Made by a program: the position numbers and the translations under genes. Positions 21,057 through 30,545 of a stretch of DNA of 64,000 nt are shown piece by piece. This DNA comes from Canna indica (lineage: Eukaryota > Streptophyta > Magnoliopsida > Zingiberales > Cannaceae), in assembly GCA_034359265.1 (NCBI GenBank), contig CP136890.1, forward strand, positions 67,581,501 through 67,645,500, written 5' to 3'. Below the pieces are notes generated by a model. That model saw only the letters and a program-made list of their open reading frames with translations, had not been told where the DNA came from and made no database searches. Each line of letters opens with the position of its first letter. Within the stretch, counting starts at the first letter, position 1.

Positions 21057-21118
21057 AAATCGACCGAGACACCGCTATCTCGACGAGATAGCGACGAGAT
21101 GATAACCCTGCTTCCCTC

Positions 21119-22821
21119 TATCAATGAAGACCCCCAAAGTGCTTAATTGGTCCCAATTCCTTCCTTTATGTTGAAGGTGTTGCATACTTCAGTTTTTATC
21201 TTTTCTAGACAATTACTAGGGAATATCACCTCAAATTTTAGGATGTTGATCTTCTTATTGGTGTATCTGCAGTAAGTGTCTAGGATCTTTTTTTACTTCC
21301 ACACAAGAACTCCTGCTACTGCTTATAGTAATCAGGATATCATCTGCATAAAATAGGTGGCTGATGGAGATATTTTTATACCTGAAAGCTTTCACTTTGC
21401 CATTTTCTGCAGCTTCTTTTATAAGGAGTGAAAGAAATTCTTGCATCATGATGAAGAAATAAGGGGAGAGAGGATCTCCTTGCCTCACTCCCTTATAACT
21501 TTTAAAATAGGAAGAACTAAAACCATTTACGGAACAGGTGAAAAGTGAAGAGGAAAGACATGCATATAACTAGTTAATCAGTTTCCTAGGAAAATTCATG
21601 AATTCCCATATCTTCTTTAGTGCATCCCAAGAAACCTTGTCGAATGCATCCCATGAATTCCTAGGAAAATTTCCTCTTTGAGTTATGAATTATGTTGAAC
21701 ATTTCAGAAACCATCAGAACGTTCTCATGCAAATTCCTGTTTTTGACAAAAGCCATCTGTTCCTCTGAAATTACTTTACCAATAAATGGTTTACACATGT
21801 TTATAATTACTTTTGTCAGAATCTTACAGCCTACATTATATAGGGCTATGGGTCTATAATTTATAATTCTCCTTGCATTATCTGACTTTGGGATAAAAAT
21901 CAATTTTGTCCTTCCACAGGATTCTGGAATTATCTCATGATCATGGAAGCTTTTTACGGCTGAACAAAAGGGCACTCTGATGCAGTCCCAGGCATTTATG
22001 TAGAATTCCAAAGTGTAGCCATTTTGTCCAGGGGCTTTTCCTCTCCCCAGACTATTTATTGCTTCAATTATTTCTTTTTCTGTGAACTCATCAGTTAATG
22101 CATTGTGACTGGAATGAGGAATTCTATACCATTTCAGATTTTTGAAACAGCTCCAATTAACTTCATTTTCTTCCTCTCTGCACCAAAGTTCTTTATACCA
22201 CTTTGCAAATTCTTCAATAATTTCTTTAGGCCTACTAATTATGTGTTGTTCAGTTTCAATTTCCATAATTGAATTCTTTCTTTTTCTGAATTTGACCCGA
22301 TTCTGAAAAAAAATTGTATTCCTATCATTTTGTTCAATCCATATTGTTCTTACCTTGGACCACCATTTGGTGTGAATTTGTCTATTGAGTGCTTTCACTT
22401 TATTTACCAAGCTTCTCATTCTAATCTGGTCTTGTTCATTGCTTAAGCCCTTTGAATCAATGTCTTCTAAGATGCTTAATTCACCCAAGGTATCCTTTAG
22501 TGTTTTTTCAAGGGGCCCAATTTTATCCTTATCCCAGTCTACTAGCTTTTTGCTTAAGACATGTAATGTATTTCCAAAAGAGCTCATATCTTTAAGGATA
22601 TCATTATTGTCACTGAAGCAGCTTTTTATCATGTTGTGGACCTCCTGATAATTTAGCAAATGCAGCTCAAAGTTAAATGTTTTGAAGGAATTTTTAGTAA
22701 GATTCCTAGGCCTAGTATCAACCAAAATTGGCCTATGGTCTGAAGCCACTTTATTCAGGTGATACACAATTGTTTTATCAAAAATGGAAAGCCACTCACA
22801 ATTTGAATACACTTTATCCAA
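21119..22821 (-). pseudogene. LINE ORF2 reverse transcriptase
   Basis: The long frame 22821-21661 starts in the end of the endonuclease (LNKVASDHRPILVDT, with the conserved SDHRP), then carries GRGKAPGQNGYTLEFY, KLIFIPKSDNARRIINYRPI and ILTKVIINMCKPFIGKVISE, EQMAFVKNRNLHENVLM of LINE RT. After a decayed gap (21660-21490), 21488-21255 has MRQGDPLSPYFFIMMQEFLS and the catalytic FYADDILI. Then GVFIDRGK meets the hAT insertion. At least one frameshift and several stops lie between 21490 and 21660. Confidence 0.85.
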
Positions 22822-22842
22822 CCTGGCATGAATCCTTTTACT

Positions 22843-23412
22843 TCAAATTCTATTATTACACCATGTGAATTGGGGGTCTTTGAATTTTAGATCCATTAGA
22901 CATTCTCCTACACATAAGTCTTTAAAAGCAGTTATTGATTTTCCCATTACAAATGCTTTTCCTCCTCTCTTATCTTCTGGTCTGTCAATACAATTGAAAT
23001 CCCCTCCAATTAACCAGGGAATGTTATCAGCTTCAATGTTCAGAAGAAAGCCCCAAAGAGTTTTCCTTTCATTGCTATCATTGCTTGCATACAATCCCAT
23101 GAAAAGCCAAGATTTAGAGTTTTGCTTACTAATCAAAACATGTATTGCTTGACTGCATTTGGACACCTCTTCCATATTAAAGAAATCATTTTTCCAAGCA
23201 AAAATGATGTCACCCGATCTACCATTCCAAGGAACAAAAAGTCCATCCCATTTATTGCCCAATTTTTGTATACAAAGAATAGAATTTTCATCATCAGTGT
23301 GTGTTTCCACCAGCAAAATGATATCTGGATTATGTTTCCTTATTAACATTGTTAGGTAGTCCCAAGCATCTATCTTAAGACCACCTCTAATGTTCCAAAT
23401 GATCATCTTCAT
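22843..23412 (-). pseudogene. LINE ORF2 apurinic-type endonuclease domain
   Basis: Starts MKMIIWNIRGGLKIDAWDYL with the Asn of the first motif, then PDIILLVETHT with the catalytic Glu, GGDFNCIDRPEDKRGG with the Asp/Asn pair, and DPQFTWCNNR. The last motif (SDHRP) continues beyond a TGA at about 22846 in the next open frame. The ATG at 23412 suits the start of ORF2. It nicks target DNA in active LINEs. Only the TGA separates it from RT, so this is the best kept part of the element. Confidence 0.85.
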
Positions 23413-23499
23413 TATTGCTCCATATTTGGACTAGCTTTCTCAGTCATTGCAGAAGGTCATCCATCAGACTCAATGGCTCTTAAATCATTTGAGTATTTT

Positions 23500-25214
23500 T
23501 TCTTTTTAGCCTTGTTTTGCTTAAGGTTAAAAGAAAAAGAGCCTACATGGACATTCTGATTCAGGGACTTCCTTATTTTTATGTTTTTATTTTGAGTTCC
23601 TGTGAACTCTTCTACATCCATGTCTCCATTCTCAAGCTAGTTTTTCTCCTTTATCTTGCTGACAGCCACAGTAAAAGTATTTGTGAGTTTCTTATGTAGA
23701 TATTCAGCCTCATTATCCTTCTCTACTTGGATTTTTCACAGGTACAGTCCTAACAGTGTTATACCTCACTATTTTCTCCATTTCCATATCCTTTTTACTT
23801 CCATTATGCTTCTCTTTGCTAGGGAAAGGGTTAAGAATATCCCCATCCATTTTTTTACTCAGTTCAGAATCTTTCAATGCATTTGTGGTCTCTGTTTGCA
23901 TTCCATCAATTTCAGCACCCAATTTACTACCTTCTTCTGTGTTCAGAACATCATATTTGTTAAATCTGCTGGAAGTCCAGTGCTGCTTTCAATATTTCTC
24001 TGGTCATACCTTCTTTTGTTAACTTGCCATGGACCATGGATACTTTTCGTTGGAGGTTCCGTTTGATTTTCCTTGGTACAGACATTACTGTTATCCCATG
24101 CTATAGGAATTTTATTCCCCTCATGTGGCATGTGCTCTTTATCAGTCAAACAGTGTTCAGCTAAGTGCCCAATTTTACCACATTCATAACAAAGTTTTGG
24201 TATATTTTCTAGGGCCAGTGCCTGCCAAAATCTATTCCCAGAGCAATTAATCCAAAGACCATTAGGAACAGATTTTTTTAGGTCCCATAAGACACATACA
24301 CGAGCAAATTTGGCCATGTTCCCCTTCAAAGTTATCTCATCCACCTTTAGTGGTTTCCCTACAACTGAAGCCATTTTAATGAGAATCTCACTTTGCAGGA
24401 ATTCTATGGGAAGCCCCGAAAATTGAATCCAAATTGGTATGAAATCAAAATGTTCTAACATAGGTTGAAAATTTGCTCTCCAATGAATGAGGAGGAGCAC
24501 CTGCCCCCTTAAAAACCATGGCCCATTAGTTAGCACTTTCTCTAAGTCATCCGCATTTGCAAATTTGAAACAAAAGAATCTGGATGAAAACAACACAGCT
24601 AATCTTCTAGATTTTTGGCAAGATGTTCTGGACTAAACTTAAAGGTGGAGTTCTTCCATAGAACTTCCCGTATAGACTATTGATCCAGTTCATCCTAAAA
24701 TTGCTGACTAGGTTTTCTTCTATAAAAACTTCATCAAAAGAGTTTACTCTTATAGAATCAATTTTCTCAGATAAATTATCTCTATCAGGCATATTATCGA
24801 TCACCTTTGATGCTTTGAACAGGGAAGCCCAAGAACTGGGTTGTTTCAGAGACTTTTGATTTATATCATATAGCAGATTAGTGACAGTATGCATCATTCT
24901 ATTATTATAATTTGAATTTAATGCAGAACCACGAGGTGGACTCATACATACACTATCCATACCTGTTTGTTTCCCCAGATTTTCGCTAAGGCTTGCTTCA
25001 TTAACTTTTTTACTTCCCGTAGATTAAGAACTATTCATCCTTACTCCAGGAGATGGAACTCTTGCATCAGCCATGATCTTCACAAGATCAGAGTGAAAGG
25101 AGGATTGATCGCCTGGATCAGGAGGCTTTTTGGGGTGGGGAGGGTTAGACGATGAAGATGGGGAGAACTTGTCGCCAAAATCGCCGTGCGATTTTAGATC
25201 TCTCTTTCCCGCCA
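23500..25214 (-). pseudogene. LINE ORF1, DUF4283-like domain and zinc knuckle, broken
   Basis: Starts MAGKRDLKSHGDFGDKF at about 25212 with a Pro/Ser-rich N terminus and stops at 25024. Pieces continue: 24960-24607 (coiled, includes SFDEVFIEENLVSNFRMNW) and 24596-23943 with FCFKFANADDLEKVLTNGPW, IPIWIQFSGLPIEFL and ARVCVLWDL, the DUF4283/gag-like RNA-binding domain of plant LINE ORF1, then a CX2CX4HX4C knuckle CYECGKIGHLAEHC. Frameshift near 24600. A Lys/Glu-rich tail decays toward 23500. Confidence 0.8.
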
Positions 25215-25232
25215 TTATAGAAGATTGAATTA
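25215..25232. repeat. Target-site duplication of the large LINE (right copy)
   Basis: TTATAGAAGATTGAATTA, identical to 14894-14911. Confidence 0.9.
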
Positions 25233-25439
25233 ACACTTCGATCCCTTCCACAAACAACCATAAGGAGGTAAGAATAAAAGAAATTAAGAGATTTATGATT
25301 CAGATGTCATTCCTTCCTTCCCTCACCTTCCTTCCATTCATTAAAAAGCTTGAAATTATAGCTCATTTTATCAAAAACAAGTTGCTAATACTTCCTAGCT
25401 ATTTTAGAGTAAGATTGTTGAGGGAAAAATTCATCTTGT
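25233..25439. other. Undefined flank
   Basis: AT-rich with a short CCTT-rich stretch (25307-25330). No coding or structural feature recognised. If the insertions to the left are removed it is contiguous with 14834-14893. Confidence 0.4.
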
Positions 25440-25639
25440 TGGTAGCACCAAATATATATAGATGATTAACCACGGTGTATATTTTGCAATCTACTCCCTA
25501 AAATTAGGATAATCACACATAGGTTCAAGTCCTCCCTTCAAGCTTGAGCATATATATTACAGAGCCTCAACTTATTACATATATACATTATAGAAATTTA
25601 GTCAACATATCATCCGGCCAAACAAAAGATATTGTGATT

Positions 25640-26010
25640 TTTTTAGATTATACTTTTTATCTAATAAAATAATAGTCAATCTCTATATATTTCGTCCTCT
25701 CATGAAAAATTGGATTAAATGCAATGTACAGAGTAGCTTGGTTGCCATAGTATAGCTTTATGTGCTTAGTATAACTAAAACCTAATTATGTCATCAACTG
25801 TTTAAGCCAAATTAGTTCACAAGTAACCAATATAATAGCTTTGTACTTAGCTTTTGCACTAAATCTTGCCACTGCATTTTGTTTCTTACTCTTCCATGAG
25901 ATCAAGTTGCCTCCCAAGAGAACAAGCTAGGTAGATCAACAATTTATGAGTGCACCCGCCCAGTCAACATCCATGTATCTAACCACTTGAAGATGACCCC
26001 AATAAGAGTC
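25640..26010 (-). pseudogene. Copia RNase H remnant
   Basis: Minus strand reads [44 protein letters not shown] and HERTKYIEIDYYFIR across a few stops, matching copia RNase H (usually SWKSKKQ..VSRSSAEAEY). TEAEY-type residues are altered (AKAKY). Non-functional. Confidence 0.75.
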
Positions 26011-26174
26011 CTTTACCTGGGGTAGCTTTAAGATAGCATAGTAGCCTCGAAGTTGCTATCCAATGATAATTAATTACAAAAAGATTCAGGGAACATATTA
26101 ATCACACTTAGAGCAAAAGAGATGTAGCTTACTAATCGTAAAGTAATTAAGTTTACCCATCAGTCTACGATATT

Positions 26175-26345
26175 TTAAGGGCTCCTTTGTCCTAGTAATA
26201 ACTTGACATTTGGATCCATAGGAGTATCAACCAGTTTAGTCGCTAGCATACCTAATTCCTCGAGCAAATCTAACACATATTTCCTTTGTAAAATATAGAT
26301 ACCTCTCCTAAATCGAGCAACTTCGATGCCCAAAATATATTCCTG
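26175..26345 (-). pseudogene. Copia RT C-terminal fragment
   Basis: Minus-strand frame: KQEYILGIEVARFRRGIYIL, then QRKYVLDLLEELGML and VDTPMDPNVKLL. These are the connection-region motifs that follow RT. Upstream coding resumes at 28255 with KFQTNDISNL, so the insertion 26345-28254 separates the two. The upstream part of the open frame (26438-26346) is LTR-derived. Confidence 0.8.
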
Positions 26346-26594
26346 CTTGAGGACCGAAGTAGTCTGGTCGATATGGTGTCTCTCTGGGTCAGGTGCAACT
26401 CCGGCGAAGGGGCCTACAAAAGACACTCCGGCGCTCAAGTTAGTAGGTATTCGAGGTAGAGATAATGAAATTGGAACTTAGGTTACCTTGTATGGCCGGG
26501 TGGAACCATTCGGTCTGGCTCGAGCTAGGTTCAAGAGTGTAGGGCGTTGCTGGGTGTCTAATCTAGTTGGGCCCAATAGTGCTAGTCCAGTCCA
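26346..26594 (-). mobile_element. Tat-type gypsy LTR fragment, minus orientation
   Basis: Read on the minus strand it starts TGGACTGGACTAGCACTATT at 26594 and passes through ACTTGAGCGCCGGAGTGTCT and AGGCCCCTTCGCCGGAGT, closely matching the LTR at 42015-42436 and 51419-51846. About 250 bp, shorter than those copies, so internally deleted. It now abuts copia RT sequence on the left. Confidence 0.6.
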
Positions 26595-28254
26595 GTTAGT
26601 ATTGTGCCTAGGTCAATGGAATAAACTTGTCGTCGTTACTTTCTTTATTAATAAATGAGGCACTTACTTTATCTTGTCATTTATTATGAGCATATTTAAC
26701 TTGGCAAAAGATTCCTTGAATATTTATTTCGCCTAATGGCCATCAAGTGCGAAACTTGATAGTAAAACCCTAAGACAGTTAGAATACTATTCTAAACAGT
26801 CTCTAATCGATCATTAACATTGGAACGATAATGAATGAAGACTAGTATGTCGTTTGACTGATGATCATATTGGATCATAAACACATGTTGGAGAACACAG
26901 TGATGCACAAACTCACCGTTAGAACACTATATGGATTAATATCATTAGTATATCTCACAGCAGTAGTGACACATGAGTCATTCGACCTGATGTCACCATA
27001 GATTCCTACACGAGGAACACTATGTTTTGACCTAGTCTAACATCATCTTTAACAGGATGGTAATAAAGATTACAGTTGGACATAGAATAAATCATGTAGT
27101 GGAATGTGAGTGGTCGTGAAGGAATTTGTCCCTCTCATATATGAGAGAGATATCTCCGGCCACTTGATGAGTGAGACTGAAGAAATGCATGATAGTACTC
27201 AAATGAATCGATAAGCGTATCAATGTCATTTGTTAAGTCAGATTGCTCAGGAATTAAGAAACTAGATTGAGCAATATAAGAATGATGTAATACATGCCTT
27301 ATGCTTGATCTATATATCGTGTGACAAAATGACATAATATCATACTATGAGCTAGATATATTTAGATCGCCAACATTCTCTTAACTTGGGTAGTCATAAT
27401 GTCTTGCTAGAGACCACTTATGACTAGTAGGCCACAAATGAGATTTGGGCCTACTGCCAACCTTAAATGAGCCTACAGGGTCGCACGCTTAGAACAAACT
27501 GAATTGGGCTTTAGGTTACATTCATCGGATCAGATTTGTATGACAAGCAACCTAATTAATTATCTCTTGATATTTATCTTTAGAAATAATTTCTATTTAA
27601 AATAAGTTTTAAACCAGAATTAATTATTCTTAACTTTTAAAGGGGATTTAAAAATTAGAATTATATTGATCTCGATTTAAGATTATATATTTTAATAATC
27701 GTCATTAAAGACACAATGAATTCAGGATCTCGATTTAAGGTCATTTATCTCATTAAGGATAAATTAATTCAGTTTTTAAAGTTGTTTTAGATTTTGAATA
27801 CAAACCTGAGTCGATCACAGTCAAGATGTGGCGATGGTGACGCGATCTAGGCTTTCATGATGCATCTATAAAAACCCCCTTAGGGTTTTCAAATTGATTG
27901 ATTTCATTATTGTGACTGTTGCACATCCTCCTAGAGAGAGACGAGGGTTTGGGAAGGAGTTCCGAGGCCCATCGCGCTAGCACTCGGTCTCCACCCGCTT
28001 CGTGTCGTTCGTTCATGTGCATTAGCGTAGAGGGTGTTTATCGTTGTCAGCACCTATATATGATCCGAAGATAGATCAAGATTTGTGGATTTTCCCGCAT
28101 CTTTCAGTAAGGAATGCAATTTAAAACGTATAATCACTTAACATTAAATTGATTTAATCGAAACACATGGATCCGCTTAGGTTTAAGGATCAATTTTGTA
28201 TTTTTGTTGCACATTTTTTCTATTTTTTCCGTCCTCGTTTTCCCAACACAAATT
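26595..28254 (+). mobile_element. Probable solo LTR, plus orientation
   Basis: No coding sequence. The right end CTCGTTTTCCCAACA stops exactly where copia RT coding resumes (CAAATT at 28255). A TATA-like CTATAAAAACCCCC lies at 27866-27880, followed by a transcribed-leader-like stretch with GAGAGAGACGAGGG, the order expected of a plus-strand LTR. The left boundary is uncertain and no target duplication was found, so the insertion was followed by rearrangement with the Tat LTR next to it. Confidence 0.5.
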
Positions 28255-28870
28255 ACTTATGTCATTTGTCTGAAATTTTGTGATGTAGATAGGCTTTCAA
28301 TATATGAATTCCCTTAGTATCATCCCCAGTGATAATGATATCATCAATGTAAACAATTAAAAGAATTCGTCATCCAAAGGAAGAAATGAGGTGAAAGACT
28401 TAGTGATCTGAGACACTTCTGGTCAACCTAAATTGAAGGAAGGTAGAGATAAGCATGTGAAACCATGCACAAGGAGTTTGCTTCAAACTATATAATGATT
28501 TATTTAATCAACATACCAGTCTAGACTCCCTTGACCAACAAACCTTAGAGGCTGCTCCATATAAATCTCTTCATCAAGATCACAATGGAAGAAGACATTC
28601 TTGATATCAAGTTGATGAAGCGTCCAGTATTGGATGGCTGCTAGTGATAAGAATAAACATACGTAATCAATGCCATAAACCTCAACGTAGCCTTTTGTGA
28701 CTAGACGAACTTTGAGTCTACCAACAGAGCCATTAGGTAAGGTCTTAACAGTATAGACTCACTTGTAGCCCGCAGTGGATATACCATGAAGAAGAGGAAC
28801 GAAATCCTAATTATTATTAGCCTGAAGTGCAAACATTACATCAACCATAGTCTGTCGCCACCCCTTACGT
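28255..28870 (-). pseudogene. Copia RT N-terminal part with YIDD
   Basis: Minus strand carries YIDDIIITGDDTKGIH (about 28355-28305) and LHHKFQTNDISNL, preceded by degenerate copia RT motifs (AIQYWTLHQLDIKNVFFHCD and DLDEEIYMEQPLRF can be read near 28620-28545). Multiple stops. Continues into integrase-side sequence to the right. Confidence 0.7.
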
Positions 28871-28947
28871 GAAAGAGCCTCTGAAAAATGTTGCAAAATA
28901 GAATATATAAGACAAGGAAGATAGAAAAACATAGTAGTGGAGATAAA

Positions 28948-29910
28948 TTATAGAATAAGAAACATAATGAGAAAGAGGGTGCGAGGTGATAGCATGGCGG
29001 GTACTATTTTTGAAAGCAAGAAGATTCGGGATAGGAGGGGCAGCAAGTCAGACATCATAATCAGTAGGAGGAGTAGAGCCTTGTACTTGCCGTGGCCAAC
29101 AATGATGAGCCTATAAAGGTTAAGACAGAATAGAAGGATAATCCAGAGGAAGAGACAAAGGAACACGAGTAGGTAGAACCTTAGTGATGGTCTCAAGTGC
29201 ATGCGACTTGCTAGTGAAAAAAGGTGTGTTCTCAAAGAATGAAGACATCAGTAGAGACAGATGCATGACGAAGCTTAAGAGAGTAGCAACGATACCTTTG
29301 CTGAAGGTGGGAATACACATTGAATAGCATGAGGGCGAACTTGTCCCCGCTAGGAGAGAGATTGTGGACAAAATAGGTACAACCAAACATCCGAGGTGGA
29401 AGACTGTACATAGCATCACATAGAAAGAGAATAAAGAATGAGATTTGGTTGTACAAAATGGAAGAAGGCATCCTATTTATAAGAGAGCAGGCAGTGAATT
29501 GTACTGTTCCTCTCTTCATCTACGTATTCTTATCTAATGATCAAGGATGTAATCATGGACATGATGAATAAAAAAATAATTTTTGAGTTTTCTTTTAGTT
29601 TTCTTTGTATTTTCTAATTTTATTTTATTATTTTATTTATTCCATAGATTTACTTTAATTAAGAAGAACATTCATATGAAGTACGTACAAACAAGTCCTA
29701 CTAAGTGACAATCTTTTGTTTGGTAATCCCATTTTGCTGAAGTATAAAAGGACATGATGATTCATGAAGGATGCCTTGATGAACCTGGATCATGTTGGAC
29801 TGGCCCAAGTTTGGCTCGGGGGCTCTGCCTAGGCACCCTGAGAAAATTTTTGTCTTTGTCTTATAATCGAAGATATATTTGAACATAATCACAACATAAT
29901 TAATCAAGGG
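28948..29910 (-). pseudogene. Copia integrase remnant
   Basis: Minus-strand pieces: GILHESSCPFILQQNGITKQ (about 29780-29710), then after an AT-rich 190-bp interruption FTACSLINRMPSSIL, LPPRMFGCTYFVHNLSP and YRCYSLKLRHASVSTDV (29519-29235), which are the end of copia integrase, and a Ser/Thr/Pro-rich linker to RT. The PQQNG-type motif survives but its Glu-bearing ERKNR is changed. Dead. Confidence 0.75.
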
Positions 29911-30229
29911 GCAAAACTTGGCAACTGATTAATTCAAGACATATCTTCGTGATAATTAAGGAGAAATTCTTGTCGAAACGCCTTTCATCAAAGACATGTC
30001 TTATAAGTCAAATTCGGCATCTAAAGATATCTTCTTCCGATTCAATTCTTGATAGACACACTTCGAATATATTCTTAATTACTTAAGCGTCGAAATATTT
30101 TTGTAAAGTCTTAGAACCACACTCAGTTAGAGGCTAGAAAAACTTACATCTTCTTGAATCTTATGGGAGAATACTTTACTTTTTTAAAATAATAATAAAA
30201 AAAACTATTTGTAATTTCTAGGGATCATC
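29911..30229. other. Flank upstream of UBR7, nothing recognised
   Basis: AT-rich, several short A and T runs, no coding or repeat signal that I can name. May contain distal promoter sequence of the gene starting at 30546. Confidence 0.4.
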
Positions 30230-30545
30230 ACGTGGTAGCAAATAACAACATGGCGGGAAGCGAATAAAAACTCAAGCCGCCCAAAAAGTAATCGAGCCCG
30301 CGAACCGCCACCTCATTCCCTCTCTCTCTGACTCTCTCCCCCCCTCTTCCACATATTAAGCATCTCGTCGCACTGTGAATTAAAACCCGCACTATCTCCA
30401 ATCCCCTCTCTCTCCCCATCTTTAATCCCCCATCTCGATCCTTTCCGTGCCCTCCAACCCACGCAAAACCCTAACCCTAGCGCACCCCCTACTTCCAATT
30501 TAGGGCGCCCGCTAGGGTTCGTAATTTGGGTTTCGAATTGCCGGA
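30230..30545 (+). promoter_or_regulatory. Promoter and 5' UTR region of UBR7
   Basis: A CT-rich tract (30317-30350, 30405-30420) and AAACCCTAACCCTAG (30465-30480) precede the start codon. Such pyrimidine stretches and telo-box-like AAACCCTA motifs are common in 5' regions of broadly expressed plant genes. No clear TATA box. The exact transcription start cannot be set from sequence. Confidence 0.5.

Larger units (their letters stand above)
17071..21110 (-). mobile_element. hAT transposon, 4.0 kb, inside the LINE
   Basis: Ends are CAAGCTTATTATCGCGAC on the left and, as reverse complement of the right end, CAGGGTTATCATCTCGTCGC; they match at about 13 of the first 18 positions, an imperfect TIR. 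Flanked by 8-bp duplications CTTCCCTC. Carries one minus-strand transposase gene with BED finger, DUF659-like core and hATC dimerisation domain. Upstream of the gene are a 24-bp tandem repeat array, a tRNA-like segment and strong hairpins near the right end. Frameshift and stops in the transposase suggest it is inactive. Confidence 0.92.
14912..25214 (-). mobile_element. Near full-length L1-type LINE, split by a hAT transposon
   Basis: After removing the hAT insertion (17071-21110 plus one 8-bp copy) the LINE is about 6.25 kb. On the minus strand: ORF1 with DUF4283-like domain and zinc knuckle, then ORF2 with endonuclease, reverse transcriptase, post-RT cysteine-poor region and RNase H, then a short A-rich tail at 14912-14920. 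The 5' end lies at the ORF1 start codon (MAGKRD, near 25215), so it is full length or shortened by only its 5' UTR. The 18-bp target duplication fixes both ends. Stops and frameshifts in both ORFs make it inactive. Confidence 0.88.
25440..29910 (-). mobile_element. Decayed Ty1/copia remnant, minus strand, interrupted
   Basis: Minus-strand copia pieces in element order: integrase (29910-29240), RT start (29235-28255), then an insertion of LTR material (26345-28254), RT end (26344-26175), RNase H (26010-25640) and a polypurine-like stretch GCTTGAAGGGAGG near 25535. All are heavily mutated. The LTRs are not clearly visible; sequence from about 25535 down to 25440 may be part of one. RT signature YIDDIIITGDDTKG and VDTPMDPNVKL point to a typical copia lineage different from the Sirevirus-like ones. 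Confidence 0.75.
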
